From an uncultured Kordiimonadaceae bacterium (lineage in GTDB: Bacteria; Pseudomonadota; Alphaproteobacteria; Sphingomonadales; Emcibacteraceae): a DNA stretch of 35,556 nucleotides. This document shows, one piece after another, positions 8,105-16,780 of this stretch. The stretch lies in assembly GCA_937914685.1 (NCBI GenBank), contig CALDNY010000264.1, positions 1 to 35,556 on the forward strand, written 5' to 3'. The translations under genes and the position numbers were made by a program. Every line of letters starts with the position of its first letter. Position 1 is the stretch's first letter. Under the pieces are notes generated by a model. It saw nothing but the letters and a program-made list of their open reading frames with translations, had not been told where the DNA came from and did not search any database.

Positions 8105-9652
8105 TTAATGAATATTATGCATGCCTTTTTTAAGCAGTGGTGTCATTAGGAAGATAAATATCCCAACACCAATACTGACAAATCCGATCACCCGGTAAAC
8201 ATCCATGGTCGCCGCCATATCCATAGCGGCGCTTGTCCCTCCGTGTTCCCCTGCTCCCATAAGGGAGCTAATCCACCCTGCCATATAATTACCGACCGCC
8301 ATGAATAAAAACCATGTACCCATCATCATACCCGCTATTCGCGCAACACTCATTTTCGTTACCATAGAAAGGCCAACGGGAATGATAAAAAGCTCTGCCA
8401 ATGAAAGAGTGAAATAAATAAACACGAGCCAGATAAAGTTTTTCGATGTACTATTATCGGTCCCCATGGCCCAAGCAAAAACAATGTAACCAGCCCCAAT
8501 AATCAACATCGCCATACCAAATTTTAAGGGTGTGGTCGGCTCCAAATTTCGTTTACCGAGCCATAGCCAAGCCCATGCCATTAAGGGGGCGAGCAACACA
8601 ACAAAAAGCGTATTCATAGTTTGAACCTGTGATGCTTTTAATACTATTCCAAATACCGTCTTATCAAATTGTTGATCCGCAAGCAGGGTCAAGCTCACCG
8701 CCTGCTGTTCAAATAACGCATAAAAGACCGATTGGCAAATGATCAGAAAACAAGCAACCATAAGCCTGTCACGTTCTATTTTACTGCATTTTGTGTATCC
8801 ATAAATCAGAATAATACCGATCATCACAAAGCCGGACGTGCCAAGAAGTACGCCTACGAGTTCCTGATATTGCATCATAATCCAACTTAAAAACACCATG
8901 GCAATACCGCCCAGATAGATGGTGTTTTCCTTGTTGATTCCTAAAAATGCCACTTCTTTTAACCGTTCCGGCGCACTCGGTTCTGCATGACCATCAAGTA
9001 GTTTTTGACCCCATAAAAACACGAGCAACCCAAAAAACATCCCTATACCGGCAATGGAAAAACCATAGTTCCAACCGTATGTTTCCCCCACATAACCAAC
9101 GATCAGCATGGAAATAAACGCACCGAGATTAAGCCCTAGATAAAATATCGTAAAGCCGCTGTCGCGCCTCGGATCATTGGGCCCATATAGCGCACCAACC
9201 AAGGTCGTAATATTGGCTTTCAGGAAACCTACCCCAGTGATAATCAATGAAAGGGCAAGAAAGAAGACACTAATGAAGGCATCATCGCGCACCACTTTAT
9301 CGCCGTCCATATAAGCGGCCGAGCCATGAAAGGCCATCATGAAATGACCGATTACAAGCAAAATAGCCCCATAAGTCACAGCCTTGCGACTGCCCAAATA
9401 TCGATCCGATAAATAGCCGCCGATAATCGGCAACATATAAACAAGACCGACAAAAGCACCGTAAATCATGCTGGCTTTTTGGCTACCAAATAGATGATAT
9501 TTGGTCAGGTACAAAATAAGAAGCGCCCTCATACCGTAATAGGAAAAACGTTCCCACATTTCAGTTAGAAAGCAGATATAAATTCCAATAGGATGGCCCA
9601 TTAATTCGCGTTTTTGCGAGCCTGCATACAGATCTTTAGTAGTTGCTGTCAT
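8105..9652 (-). CDS. POT/PTR-family proton-coupled peptide transporter, copy 2
   Basis: The protein has 515 residues and about 12-14 membrane segments, and belongs to the POT (PTR2) family of proton-driven di- and tripeptide importers. The proton-coupling motif 'EMWERFSYYGMR' in helix 1 (ExxERFxYY), 'GGYLSDRYLGSRKAV' between helices 2 and 3, 'GVGFLKANI' and 'FYALFEQQAVSLTLLADQQFD' in helix 7 are all present. It is a close paralogue of the next gene upstream, with identical length and alignable end to end. Its ATG follows that gene's TAA without a spacer (TAAATG), so it is probably translated by reinitiation. Differences concentrate in loops and the C-terminal third, which could mean a different peptide preference. 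Confidence 0.93.
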   Translation of the reverse strand: MTATTKDLYAGSQKRELMGHPIGIYICFLTEMWERFSYYGMRALLILYLTKYHLFGSQKASMIYGAFVGLVYMLPIIGGYLSDRYLGSRKAVTYGAILLVIGHFMMAFHGSAAYMDGDKVVRDDAFISVFFLALSLIITGVGFLKANITTLVGALYGPNDPRRDSGFTIFYLGLNLGAFISMLIVGYVGETYGWNYGFSIAGIGMFFGLLVFLWGQKLLDGHAEPSAPERLKEVAFLGINKENTIYLGGIAMVFLSWIMMQYQELVGVLLGTSGFVMIGIILIYGYTKCSKIERDRLMVACFLIICQSVFYALFEQQAVSLTLLADQQFDKTVFGIVLKASQVQTMNTLFVVLLAPLMAWAWLWLGKRNLEPTTPLKFGMAMLIIGAGYIVFAWAMGTDNSTSKNFIWLVFIYFTLSLAELFIIPVGLSMVTKMSVARIAGMMMGTWFLFMAVGNYMAGWISSLMGAGEHGGTSAAMDMAATMDVYRVIGFVSIGVGIFIFLMTPLLKKGMHNIH

Positions 9653-11200
9653 TTAATGAACGCCATGCATTTTTTTCTTCAGTATGGGTGTCATCGCTAA
9701 AATAATCACCCCCACACCAACGCTGCTATAGCCAATAGTGCTATAAACATCCATGGTCGCGACAATATCTAACACGCCGCTATCCGCGCCATGCTCCGCA
9801 CTCCCCGTAAGGGCACTGATCCAGCCCGCCACATTGTTACCAAGGGCCGTAAAGAGGAACCATGTTCCCATCACCATGCCGACAATTTTACTAACGCTTA
9901 ATTTTGTCACCATAGAAAGGCCAACGGGGCTTAAGAAAAGCTCGGCGAGTGTAAGGGCAAAATAAATAAACACTAACCACATGAAGCTTTTAGAGGTTCC
10001 CATATCGAGGCTCATGCCCCATGAGAAAACAATATACCCGATGCCAATGATCAGCATGGCATAGCCAAATTTTGCCGGGGTAGAAGGTTCTATTTTACGC
10101 TTGGCGAGCACCACCCAAAGCCACGCCATCACGGGTGCGAACATGACGATGAAAAGAGCGTTGAGCATTTGAACTTGCGAGGCTTGCATTTCCCAGCCGA
10201 AAATAGTGCGGTCAAACTGTTGATCGGCAAGCAATGTCAAACTGGCAGCTTGTTGTTCAAACAGCGCCCAAAATACAGATTGCAAGGCGATAAGGAAGCA
10301 GGCTACCATCAAGCGCTCCCTTTCTATTTTCGTGCATTTAGTATAGCCGTAAGTTAAAATTATAGCGAGCATGATAATGCCAGTGACCCCCAGCAACGAT
10401 ACGACGAATTCATCATAATGCAGCATGACCCAGCTTATGCCAACTAAGGCAAAGCCAAACAGATATATGGTATATTCTTTGCTAATCCCGATGGGAGATT
10501 TTTCTTTTAATTCCGCAGGATTACTGGGTTCAGCACGACCATCAAGAAATTTTTGTCCCCATAAAAAGACCAAGAGACCAAACAGCATTCCAATGCCAGC
10601 AATAGAAAACCCATAATTCCAACCGTAAACTTCACCCACATAACCAACCAGAATTGTTGAGATTAATGAACCTAGATTTATACCCATATAAAAGATTGAA
10701 AAACCACCATCCCGCCTTGGGTCATTGGGGCCATATAATTTACCAACTATCGCTGAAATATTCGCTTTTAAAAACCCAACACCAGTAACAATCAACGCCA
10801 TAGCCAAGAAAAATATATTGATATAAAATTCATTTCGAACAACCGTATCGCCGTCCATAATCGATGCGGGCCCGTGAAAAGCCATAAGACTATGACCGAC
10901 GACCAATAATAAGGCGCCGTATGTTACTGCCTTTCGACTCCCTAAATAGCGATCAGCCATATAGCCGCCAATGATTGGCATCATGTAAACAAGACCAGCA
11001 TAGGTCCCATAAATCATGCTGGCTTTTCCCACACTGAATAAATGATATTTAACCAGATATAAAACCAAAATAGTGCGCATGCCGTAATATGAAAACCGTT
11101 CCCACATTTCGGTCATAAAGCAAATGGACAAACCAATAGGATGACCCATTAGATTACGCTCTTGCGAACCCTTGAACATATCTTCAGTGCTGTCTGACAT
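9653..11200 (-). CDS. POT/PTR-family proton-coupled peptide transporter, copy 1
   Basis: This is the promoter-proximal member of a tandem POT pair, also 515 residues. It has the same marks: 'EMWERFSYYGMR', 'GGYMADRYLGSRKAV', 'GVGFLKANISAIVGKLYGPNDPRRDGGF' and 'FWALFEQQAASLTLLADQQFDRTIF'. It should import di- and tripeptides across the inner membrane. The start is preceded by GGGA. It diverges from an M14 carboxypeptidase gene across a 134-base intergenic region, a sensible pairing of peptide uptake and peptide cleavage. The two copies most probably arose by tandem duplication. Confidence 0.93.
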   Translation of the reverse strand: MSDSTEDMFKGSQERNLMGHPIGLSICFMTEMWERFSYYGMRTILVLYLVKYHLFSVGKASMIYGTYAGLVYMMPIIGGYMADRYLGSRKAVTYGALLLVVGHSLMAFHGPASIMDGDTVVRNEFYINIFFLAMALIVTGVGFLKANISAIVGKLYGPNDPRRDGGFSIFYMGINLGSLISTILVGYVGEVYGWNYGFSIAGIGMLFGLLVFLWGQKFLDGRAEPSNPAELKEKSPIGISKEYTIYLFGFALVGISWVMLHYDEFVVSLLGVTGIIMLAIILTYGYTKCTKIERERLMVACFLIALQSVFWALFEQQAASLTLLADQQFDRTIFGWEMQASQVQMLNALFIVMFAPVMAWLWVVLAKRKIEPSTPAKFGYAMLIIGIGYIVFSWGMSLDMGTSKSFMWLVFIYFALTLAELFLSPVGLSMVTKLSVSKIVGMVMGTWFLFTALGNNVAGWISALTGSAEHGADSGVLDIVATMDVYSTIGYSSVGVGVIILAMTPILKKKMHGVH

Positions 11201-11271
11201 ACTTATTCCCTATCTAATATTTTGTGAAAGACACTTTGCCAGAAGAAAAGTAAAAAGTCACCCATCAGTTT

Positions 11272-11301
11272 TTGGTATCAGTTTTTAATTTTTCCTATTA
11301 T
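11272..11301 (+). promoter_or_regulatory. Possible sigma70 promoter for the M14 carboxypeptidase operon
   Basis: TTGGTA and TATTAT are separated by 18 bases in the divergent region between the POT genes and the carboxypeptidase gene. AGAGG about 7 bases before the ATG at 11335 gives a good ribosome site. In AT-rich DNA such matches are common, so this is only a candidate. Confidence 0.35.
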
Positions 11302-11334
11302 AAATTATCCAACAAATAATCAAAAGAGGCCATC

Positions 11335-12459
11335 ATGAAAATCAGTAGTAATTTTGATAGCGGTAATATCAATGTCATCGAAGCCAAGGCGCCCGGTAAT
11401 ATTCGCCTATCCATCAATAAGGATAACAATTCCGACTTTAATCAGTGGTTTCATTTTCGTCTGACTGGCGCCAAAAATCAGCTTTGTGCCCTTAATATCG
11501 AAAATGCCGATAACGCCGCCTATCCTGATGGTTGGGTTGATTATCAGGCCGTGGCTTCTTATGATCATGAGAATTGGTTTCGTGTCAGCACAATTTATAA
11601 AAATGGCACTTTGACCATTCAACATGTCCCAGAAACAGATAGTGTTTATTATGCTTATTTTGCCCCCTATAGTTATGATCGTCACCAAGAATTAGTATCA
11701 AGTTGCGCCACCCATGATCGGGTGCGCCTAGAGGTTATAGGCGAAACATGTGATGGCCGTGACATTGACATGCTGACCATTGGCGAGGCCGATGAAAATA
11801 AAAAGAAAATCTGGATTATCGCCCGCCAACATCCTGGCGAAAGCATGGCTGAATGGCTGGTTGAAGGATTATTAAATCGTTTACTTGATGATGGTGATGC
11901 CCAATCGCGCCAATTGCTTCATCAATGTGTGTTTTATGTGGTTCCAAACGTCAATCCTGATGGCAGTATTCGCGGCCATTTACGCTGTAATGCCAAGGGT
12001 CAGAATTTAAACCGTGATTGGGCCGAGCCAAGCCAAGAAGATAGCCCCGAAATTTTCCATTTAAGAAATAAAATGGATCAAATGGGCTTGGATTTATGTC
12101 TTGATGTCCACGGTGATGAGGCCCTGCCTTATAATTTCATTGCCTGTTTTGAAGGCGTTATTGATTTGAACCAATATAATTTAGACAGCGCCTATATGTT
12201 TGGGCGCCAATTGGAGAAATTTAACCCTGATTTTCAAAATGAAAAGGGTTATCAAAAGAATGCACCAAACAGTGCGAATATGGGCATGAGCACTAATCAA
12301 ATAGCCGCACGCTATGATGCAGTGGCGATGACATTAGAAATGCCCTTTAAAGATACCGCCGATAGCCCCAACCCTGAAACAGGATGGTCACCAGAACGCA
12401 GCATCAAGCTTGGACATTCCTGTCTTGATGCCTTATCAACAATTGTTGATAGACTTTAG
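11335..12459 (+). CDS. M14-family zinc carboxypeptidase, cytosolic-carboxypeptidase type
   Basis: The 374-residue protein has an N-terminal beta-rich domain (about 1-125), as in cytosolic carboxypeptidase (CCP)-like M14 enzymes, followed by the zinc peptidase domain. Zinc ligands are visible as His166 and Glu169 in 'RQHPGES' and His259 in 'LDVHGDE'. 'NPDGSIRGHLRCNAKGQNLNRDW' supplies substrate-binding Asn/Arg, and Glu335 in 'TLEMPFKD' is the expected general base. No signal peptide is seen, so the enzyme should work in the cytoplasm on imported peptides or on C-terminal tails of proteins. It diverges from the peptide transporters and is followed 19 bases later by an APC amino-acid permease, which suggests a peptide/amino-acid utilisation unit. 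Substrate preference is not determinable here. Confidence 0.88.
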   Translation: MKISSNFDSGNINVIEAKAPGNIRLSINKDNNSDFNQWFHFRLTGAKNQLCALNIENADNAAYPDGWVDYQAVASYDHENWFRVSTIYKNGTLTIQHVPETDSVYYAYFAPYSYDRHQELVSSCATHDRVRLEVIGETCDGRDIDMLTIGEADENKKKIWIIARQHPGESMAEWLVEGLLNRLLDDGDAQSRQLLHQCVFYVVPNVNPDGSIRGHLRCNAKGQNLNRDWAEPSQEDSPEIFHLRNKMDQMGLDLCLDVHGDEALPYNFIACFEGVIDLNQYNLDSAYMFGRQLEKFNPDFQNEKGYQKNAPNSANMGMSTNQIAARYDAVAMTLEMPFKDTADSPNPETGWSPERSIKLGHSCLDALSTIVDRL

Positions 12460-12478
12460 TTTTAAAAGTAGGAAGTTT

Positions 12479-13813
12479 ATGAAAAAGCAGGGGAAATTTA
12501 GTGGCGTAACAGCAATGGCTATTGTCATTGCTAATATGATCGGAACTGGCATTTTTACCAGTCTTGGTTTTCAATTGATGGATATCCGCTCTGGTTTTGT
12601 GATCATGGCTTTATGGGTATTAGGGGGCATTGTCGCCCTCTGCGGGGCTTTATGCTACGCTGAATTAGGCGCTAGACTACCCAGATCTGGCGGAGAGTAT
12701 AATTTTCTAACTGAAATTTATCACCCTGCCGCAGGGTTTATATCGGGTTGGATTTCAGCCACCGTTGGCTTTGCCGCACCAACCGCCTTGGCGGCGATCA
12801 CTTTTGGCATTTATTTATCATCCGTTTTTCCATCCCTTGATCCGCTATGGCTTGCAACCATTTTGATTTTTTCCATGACCTTGATCCATGCCTCATCCCA
12901 TAAGAATAGCGGTGGCTTGCAAAGCTTCTTTACTGCGGCTAAAATTCTGCTGATCCTTGGTTTTTCTATTGCTGCTCTTTTATCTGTAGAAACAATACAA
13001 AATGTCAGTTATATGCCCAATAGTTCGGATCTGCCTTTGCTCAGCGGTGGAGCCTTTGCCGTATCGTTAATCTATGTTGGATATGCCTATAGCGGTTGGA
13101 ATGCGGCTACTTATTTAACGGGTGAGATTGAAAACCCCAAGAAAACACTACCACGCATTCTGACGATCGGCACGGGTGTGGTCATGATCTCTTATATTCT
13201 TTTAAATTATGTGTTTTTGGCCGTTGCCCCCATGGATGCTATGTCTGGAAAGATTGAAATTGGCTATATCGCGGCGCGTCATGCTTTTGGCGAAATAGGA
13301 GCGGCAGTGATGGGGGTAACTTTAGCTATGCTGCTCATCTCTACTGTCAGCGCAATGCTTGTTGCCGCACCAAGAGTGCTACAGGTGCTCGGGGAGGATT
13401 ACTCTCTTTTTAGATTTTTAGGCAAGACAAATCGTCACCAGATACCCTCTACAGCGATCTGGTTCCAATCAACGATGGCAATGATTTTTTTATGGACGGC
13501 ATCTTTTCAAAGTATCCTGATATTCTCAGGCGCGACAATGGCATTGAATAGTTTATTCGCTGTGCTTGGACTGTTCATTCTACGCCACAAAGAGACCTTA
13601 CAAAAACAAACTGACAATAATGATCAATGCTTTAACCTGCCATTCTTTCCCATACCACCATTAATTTTTATATCGGTAACATTATGGACACTGGTTTATC
13701 TTGCCATTGAGAATCCCATAGAAATAGCCTTCAGTGTAGGGGTTATTATCACTGGGGGTGTCGGATATTTACTGGCTAATAAATATTCACAAAAGCATAT
13801 TCATAAGGCATGA
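12479..13813 (+). CDS. APC-family amino-acid permease
   Basis: The protein has 444 residues and about 12 membrane segments. The APC-superfamily helix 1 motif 'VIANMIGTGIFTSLGF' (the unwound substrate-binding G-T-G), 'ALCYAELGARLPRSGGEYNFL' and 'YAYSGWNAATYLTGEIENPKKTLPR' are diagnostic. The ORF track begins at 12410 inside the carboxypeptidase gene. I prefer the ATG at 12479, because it has AGGA about 7 bases upstream and begins with MKKQGKFSGVTAMAIV, the normal family N-terminus. It lies directly behind the carboxypeptidase, likely in one transcript. The transported amino acid is unknown. Confidence 0.88.
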   Translation: MKKQGKFSGVTAMAIVIANMIGTGIFTSLGFQLMDIRSGFVIMALWVLGGIVALCGALCYAELGARLPRSGGEYNFLTEIYHPAAGFISGWISATVGFAAPTALAAITFGIYLSSVFPSLDPLWLATILIFSMTLIHASSHKNSGGLQSFFTAAKILLILGFSIAALLSVETIQNVSYMPNSSDLPLLSGGAFAVSLIYVGYAYSGWNAATYLTGEIENPKKTLPRILTIGTGVVMISYILLNYVFLAVAPMDAMSGKIEIGYIAARHAFGEIGAAVMGVTLAMLLISTVSAMLVAAPRVLQVLGEDYSLFRFLGKTNRHQIPSTAIWFQSTMAMIFLWTASFQSILIFSGATMALNSLFAVLGLFILRHKETLQKQTDNNDQCFNLPFFPIPPLIFISVTLWTLVYLAIENPIEIAFSVGVIITGGVGYLLANKYSQKHIHKA

Positions 13814-13834
13814 CATAGCAAATTTAGAAAGCCA

Positions 13835-14824
13835 TTAGTCTTTCGGTGGTGTATATTGCACTATTTTTTGATCAATGCGACCAAAGATGCTATTGCCGTC
13901 TTTATCAAACATGTCAATCTCAACACGGTCGCCAAAGCTCATGAAAGGCGTTGAAGGTTTACCGTCCTTGATGGTTTCCAAGCAGCGTACTTCTGCAAGA
14001 CAACACGATCCCTCAAGCGATCCTTGGTTTGATACGGTGCCCGAACCGATAACGGTTCCCGCCACCAATGATCTTGCTTTTGCCGCGTGAGAAATCAGAT
14101 CACAAAAATCGAAAGTCATATCAATACCCGCATCAGGAGAACCTATTTTTTGGCCGTTTAACAGTGTATGCAGGGGTAATGATAGTTTTTTACCGTCCCA
14201 CGCATCATCAAGCTCATCAGGGCTAACAAAAACAGGGGCAAAGGAGGTCCATGGTTTTGATTGGTAAAAGCCAAATTGTTTAGCCAATTCCCCAGGAATT
14301 AAATTACGTAAAGAGACATCATTAAGAATTGAAATAAGCTTTATGTGTTTCATAGCCCCTGCCTTAGACGTTCCCGCGGGGACATCATCAGTAATCACCG
14401 CCACTTCCCCTTCAAAATCAATTCCCCATTCTTCCGCTTCGACCAAAACATCATCACGAGCACCGATAAAAGCATCAGAGGCCCCCATATACATTAAAGG
14501 GTCCGTCCAAAAACTTTTCGGCAATTCAGCCCCTCGCGCTTTACGGACCAATTCCACATGGGTGACATAAGCACTACCATCAACCCAATGATATGATCTT
14601 GGTAATGGTGCATCACAAAGGCTCGGGTCAAAATCATCCCCTTTGATTTTTCCGCTCTGCAAATCATTATAAAGAGCTATAAGTTTAGGCTCCGCATTCT
14701 TCCAATCATCTAACGCCGCTTGCATGGTAGATGCCACACTATCGGCACTGACATATTTGGAAAGATCTTTTGATACGATAACGAGCGCGCCGTCTCTGCC
14801 TTGTTTTAAGGATGCTAATTTCAT
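13835..14824 (-). CDS. Fumarylacetoacetase (FAH family), tyrosine catabolism
   Basis: The 329-residue protein belongs to the fumarylacetoacetate hydrolase family, in the form found with homogentisate-pathway genes of proteobacteria. It should split fumarylacetoacetate to fumarate and acetoacetate, the last step of tyrosine and phenylalanine degradation. Family marks are 'LPRSYHWVDGSAYVTHVELVRKARGAE', metal-binding Glu138/Glu140 in 'DFEGEVAVITDDV', 'ILNDVSLRNLIPGELAKQFGFYQSKPWTSFAP' (Asp169 ligand) and 'AGTVIGSGTVSNQ'. The rest of the homogentisate pathway (hmgA, maleylacetoacetate isomerase, hppD) is not in this window. It diverges from a MarR regulator, the probable controller. Another FAH-superfamily hydrolase activity is possible, but the full-length match makes fumarylacetoacetase the best call. 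Confidence 0.85.
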   Translation of the reverse strand: MKLASLKQGRDGALVIVSKDLSKYVSADSVASTMQAALDDWKNAEPKLIALYNDLQSGKIKGDDFDPSLCDAPLPRSYHWVDGSAYVTHVELVRKARGAELPKSFWTDPLMYMGASDAFIGARDDVLVEAEEWGIDFEGEVAVITDDVPAGTSKAGAMKHIKLISILNDVSLRNLIPGELAKQFGFYQSKPWTSFAPVFVSPDELDDAWDGKKLSLPLHTLLNGQKIGSPDAGIDMTFDFCDLISHAAKARSLVAGTVIGSGTVSNQGSLEGSCCLAEVRCLETIKDGKPSTPFMSFGDRVEIDMFDKDGNSIFGRIDQKIVQYTPPKD

Positions 14825-14842
14825 TCTCTTATTCTTTCGCTA

Positions 14843-14871
14843 TTGACGATTGTTTGTTATGAATATATAAT
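14843..14871 (+). promoter_or_regulatory. Sigma70 promoter of the marR gene
   Basis: TTGACG (14843-14848) and a perfect TATAAT (14866-14871) are separated by exactly 17 bases. The predicted start of transcription is near 14878, about 36 bases before the preferred ATG at 14914. This is the closest match to consensus I found in the window. Confidence 0.7.
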
Positions 14872-14904
14872 AGTTTCATTCGTAACTAATTGCAAGAGTT
14901 AACT
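14871..14904. promoter_or_regulatory. Candidate MarR operator, overlapping inverted repeats
   Basis: Two interleaved inverted repeats lie between the -10 element and the marR start. They are TAGTT-N8-AACTA (14871-14888, an 18-base MarR-sized palindrome) and TAACT-N9-AGTTA (14883-14901), and the latter ends in the perfect octamer palindrome AGTTAACT. They cover the predicted transcription start, so bound repressor would block marR. Because the region is shared, the divergent fumarylacetoacetase gene could be blocked too. Which protein binds is inferred from position. Confidence 0.5.
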
Positions 14905-14913
14905 GGAATAACA

Positions 14914-15372
14914 ATGGTGACAAAAACCAAATCGTCAAATTTACTATTAGAAGAGTTTCTACCATACAGATTATCTTATCTTACCAATAAAATAAGTCAG
15001 GCCTTATCCCAGCTTTATACGGATAAATTTGGCATTGGTCACGCTCAATGGCGGGTTATGGCGGTATTAGGTCGCTTTAGCGGCTTATCGGCGGCGGTCG
15101 TCGCTGAAAAAACCGCCATGGATAAAGTCGCCGTCAGCCGCGCCATTAATAGTCTGATCAAAAATGAGCTTCTCCTACGCACCTTTGCCGATGATGATAA
15201 ACGCCGCTCTGAGCTATCCTTATCAAAAAAGGGTCGGGATACATATGATAAAATAGTCCCCATGGTGCAAGATTATGAAAGAGATTTACTTGAAACATTG
15301 AGCCAATCTGAACAAGATAATTTGGACAAAATTTTGCGCCGATTAACATCTTATGTAGATAAAGATCAATAG
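14914..15372 (+). CDS. MarR-family transcriptional regulator
   Basis: The 152-residue winged-helix repressor covers the whole MarR fold. It has an N-terminal dimerisation helix (LPYRLSYLTNKISQALSQLY), 'IGHAQWRVMAVLGRFSGLSAAVVAEKTAMDKVAVSRAINSLIKNELL' (helix-turn-helix) and the wing 'FADDDKRRSELSLSKKG' with the conserved D-x-R-x4-L pattern. The ORF track starts at a TTG (14890) that lies inside the operator-like repeats. The ATG at 14914, with GGA nearby, is the better start. It is divergent from the fumarylacetoacetase gene and probably controls it and itself in response to an aromatic or keto acid intermediate. The ligand is inferred only. Confidence 0.88.
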   Translation: MVTKTKSSNLLLEEFLPYRLSYLTNKISQALSQLYTDKFGIGHAQWRVMAVLGRFSGLSAAVVAEKTAMDKVAVSRAINSLIKNELLLRTFADDDKRRSELSLSKKGRDTYDKIVPMVQDYERDLLETLSQSEQDNLDKILRRLTSYVDKDQ

Positions 15373-15373
15373 A

Positions 15374-16747
15374 TCAGCCTTCGCTTTCATGAATACAGCG
15401 ATCAATAATGTCTGAGCTTTGATCAAAATATTGATCAAAAATTGTGGCGATCGCCCGTAAATAAGGCCGTCCTTCTTTAGTAATTTTATATAAAGATCCC
15501 TCTTTTTTCATATAGCGTGCATCAATTAATTTATTCAAGGCAATGAATTGCTCTGTAAAATCATATTCAATATGATGAGCTTTTAAGATTTTATCGGGGT
15601 CAACTTCAAAATAACACATTAGGGTCGAAATAATCTCACGAAACATTTTATCTTGATCTGTTAAACTAAGTCCGCGCGCGGCTGGCGAGTGGGCCGAGTT
15701 TATTTTTTGTAAATAGAGTTTAATATCGGCAATATTTTGGCCATAGCCGCCAGGCATACTGCTTATGGCGGAAGGGCCAAAGCCGATCAATGTATCAGAA
15801 GTATCTTTAGTATATCCTTGAAAATTTCGCCGTAATTTTCCTTGATCATACGTTGTAATCAAAGGATCATCGCCAAGAGCAAAATGATCAAGGCCAATGG
15901 ATTTATAACCATTTTCCTGTAATATTTCGCGGGCAAGGTCAAATTGAGCTTGGCGTTGATGCTGATCTGGTAAGCTATGATTGGCAATAAGCTGTTGATG
16001 TTTTTTCATATGAGGAACATGAGCATAGCCAAATAACGCAATTCGACTAGGCCTAAAGCCTAACGTCTTATTGATGGTGTCTTTGATCGTATCCAAGGTT
16101 TGATAGGGAAGGCCGTAAATCAGATCAAAATTAATCCTTTCAATGCCCGCTTTTTTAAAGTTCGCCATGGTCTCTTCAATCAATTCTAGTGATTGAATGC
16201 GATTGATGGTTTGTTGGGTTTTAAGATTAAAATCCTGAATTCCCAAGCTAGCCCGATTAACTCCCGCTTTTGCATAAGACATAATTTTTAATTGATCGAC
16301 CGTACGTGGGTCAATTTCAACGGCAAATTCATCAACATTATCAAGATCAAAGCAATCATTAACCACATCAATCAGCCGTTTAAAATCATCGGGCTTTAAT
16401 ATGGACGGAGAACCACCGCCAAAATGAATATGACTTACTTTTAAGCGGCCTGTTTTGGCTGCCTTTTGACGCACTTCTTTTATCAACACATCAACAAAAT
16501 TTTCCACGGGTCCATATTTATGGCTCACCGCCATAAAACATCCGCAAAACCAACATAGTTTTTCACAATATGGAATATGAAAATACAGGCTGACCGCTTC
16601 GTCTTTTGGTAATTGTTTAAGCCAAAGATCATAAATATTGCTCTCCAAAGCATCAAATTCAAGAGCTGTTGGATAACTCGTATAGCGCGGAAGACGGCGT
16701 GGTTTAATCGCCCGTTCCGCCGTAAGGGCTGTGTTTTTCTGGTTCAT
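15374..16747 (-). CDS. hemN: Oxygen-independent coproporphyrinogen III dehydrogenase
   Basis: This 457-residue radical-SAM enzyme oxidatively decarboxylates coproporphyrinogen III to protoporphyrinogen IX without oxygen, in haem biosynthesis. It begins with the HemN signature 'PRYTSYPTALEF'. The iron-sulfur motif is 'FHIPYCEKLCWFCGC', cysteines 61, 65, 68 and 70, which includes the extra fourth cysteine typical of true HemN rather than HemW. SAM-binding 'FGGGSPSIL' and 'ASLGIQDFN' follow, along with a complete C-terminal domain. It lies 58 bases downstream of a lone Lrp effector-domain gene. An FNR-type box and a -10 element directly upstream predict induction by low oxygen, possibly from a leaderless transcript, as there is no ribosome site before the ATG. 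Confidence 0.95.
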   Translation of the reverse strand: MNQKNTALTAERAIKPRRLPRYTSYPTALEFDALESNIYDLWLKQLPKDEAVSLYFHIPYCEKLCWFCGCFMAVSHKYGPVENFVDVLIKEVRQKAAKTGRLKVSHIHFGGGSPSILKPDDFKRLIDVVNDCFDLDNVDEFAVEIDPRTVDQLKIMSYAKAGVNRASLGIQDFNLKTQQTINRIQSLELIEETMANFKKAGIERINFDLIYGLPYQTLDTIKDTINKTLGFRPSRIALFGYAHVPHMKKHQQLIANHSLPDQHQRQAQFDLAREILQENGYKSIGLDHFALGDDPLITTYDQGKLRRNFQGYTKDTSDTLIGFGPSAISSMPGGYGQNIADIKLYLQKINSAHSPAARGLSLTDQDKMFREIISTLMCYFEVDPDKILKAHHIEYDFTEQFIALNKLIDARYMKKEGSLYKITKEGRPYLRAIATIFDQYFDQSSDIIDRCIHESEG

Positions 16748-16753
16748 AAGCGA

Positions 16754-16759
16754 TTTATA
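16754..16759 (-). promoter_or_regulatory. -10 element of the hemN promoter
   Basis: On the minus strand the sequence reads TATAAA, 21 bases downstream of the FNR-type box. The expected start of transcription, seven bases further on, falls on the A of the hemN ATG. Confidence 0.5.
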
Positions 16760-16780
16760 GAGCTATTCTCAGAAAAGAAA

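Noticed and set aside
12410-12478. Upstream ATG of the APC permease overlapping the carboxypeptidase gene
   Set aside because: No ribosome site, and the internal ATG at 12479 has AGGA at correct spacing and a normal family start.
15419-15440. Repeated TTGATCAAAATATTGATCAA resembling FNR half-sites
   Set aside because: It lies inside the hemN coding sequence (repeated FDQ codons) and the half-site spacing is wrong for FNR.
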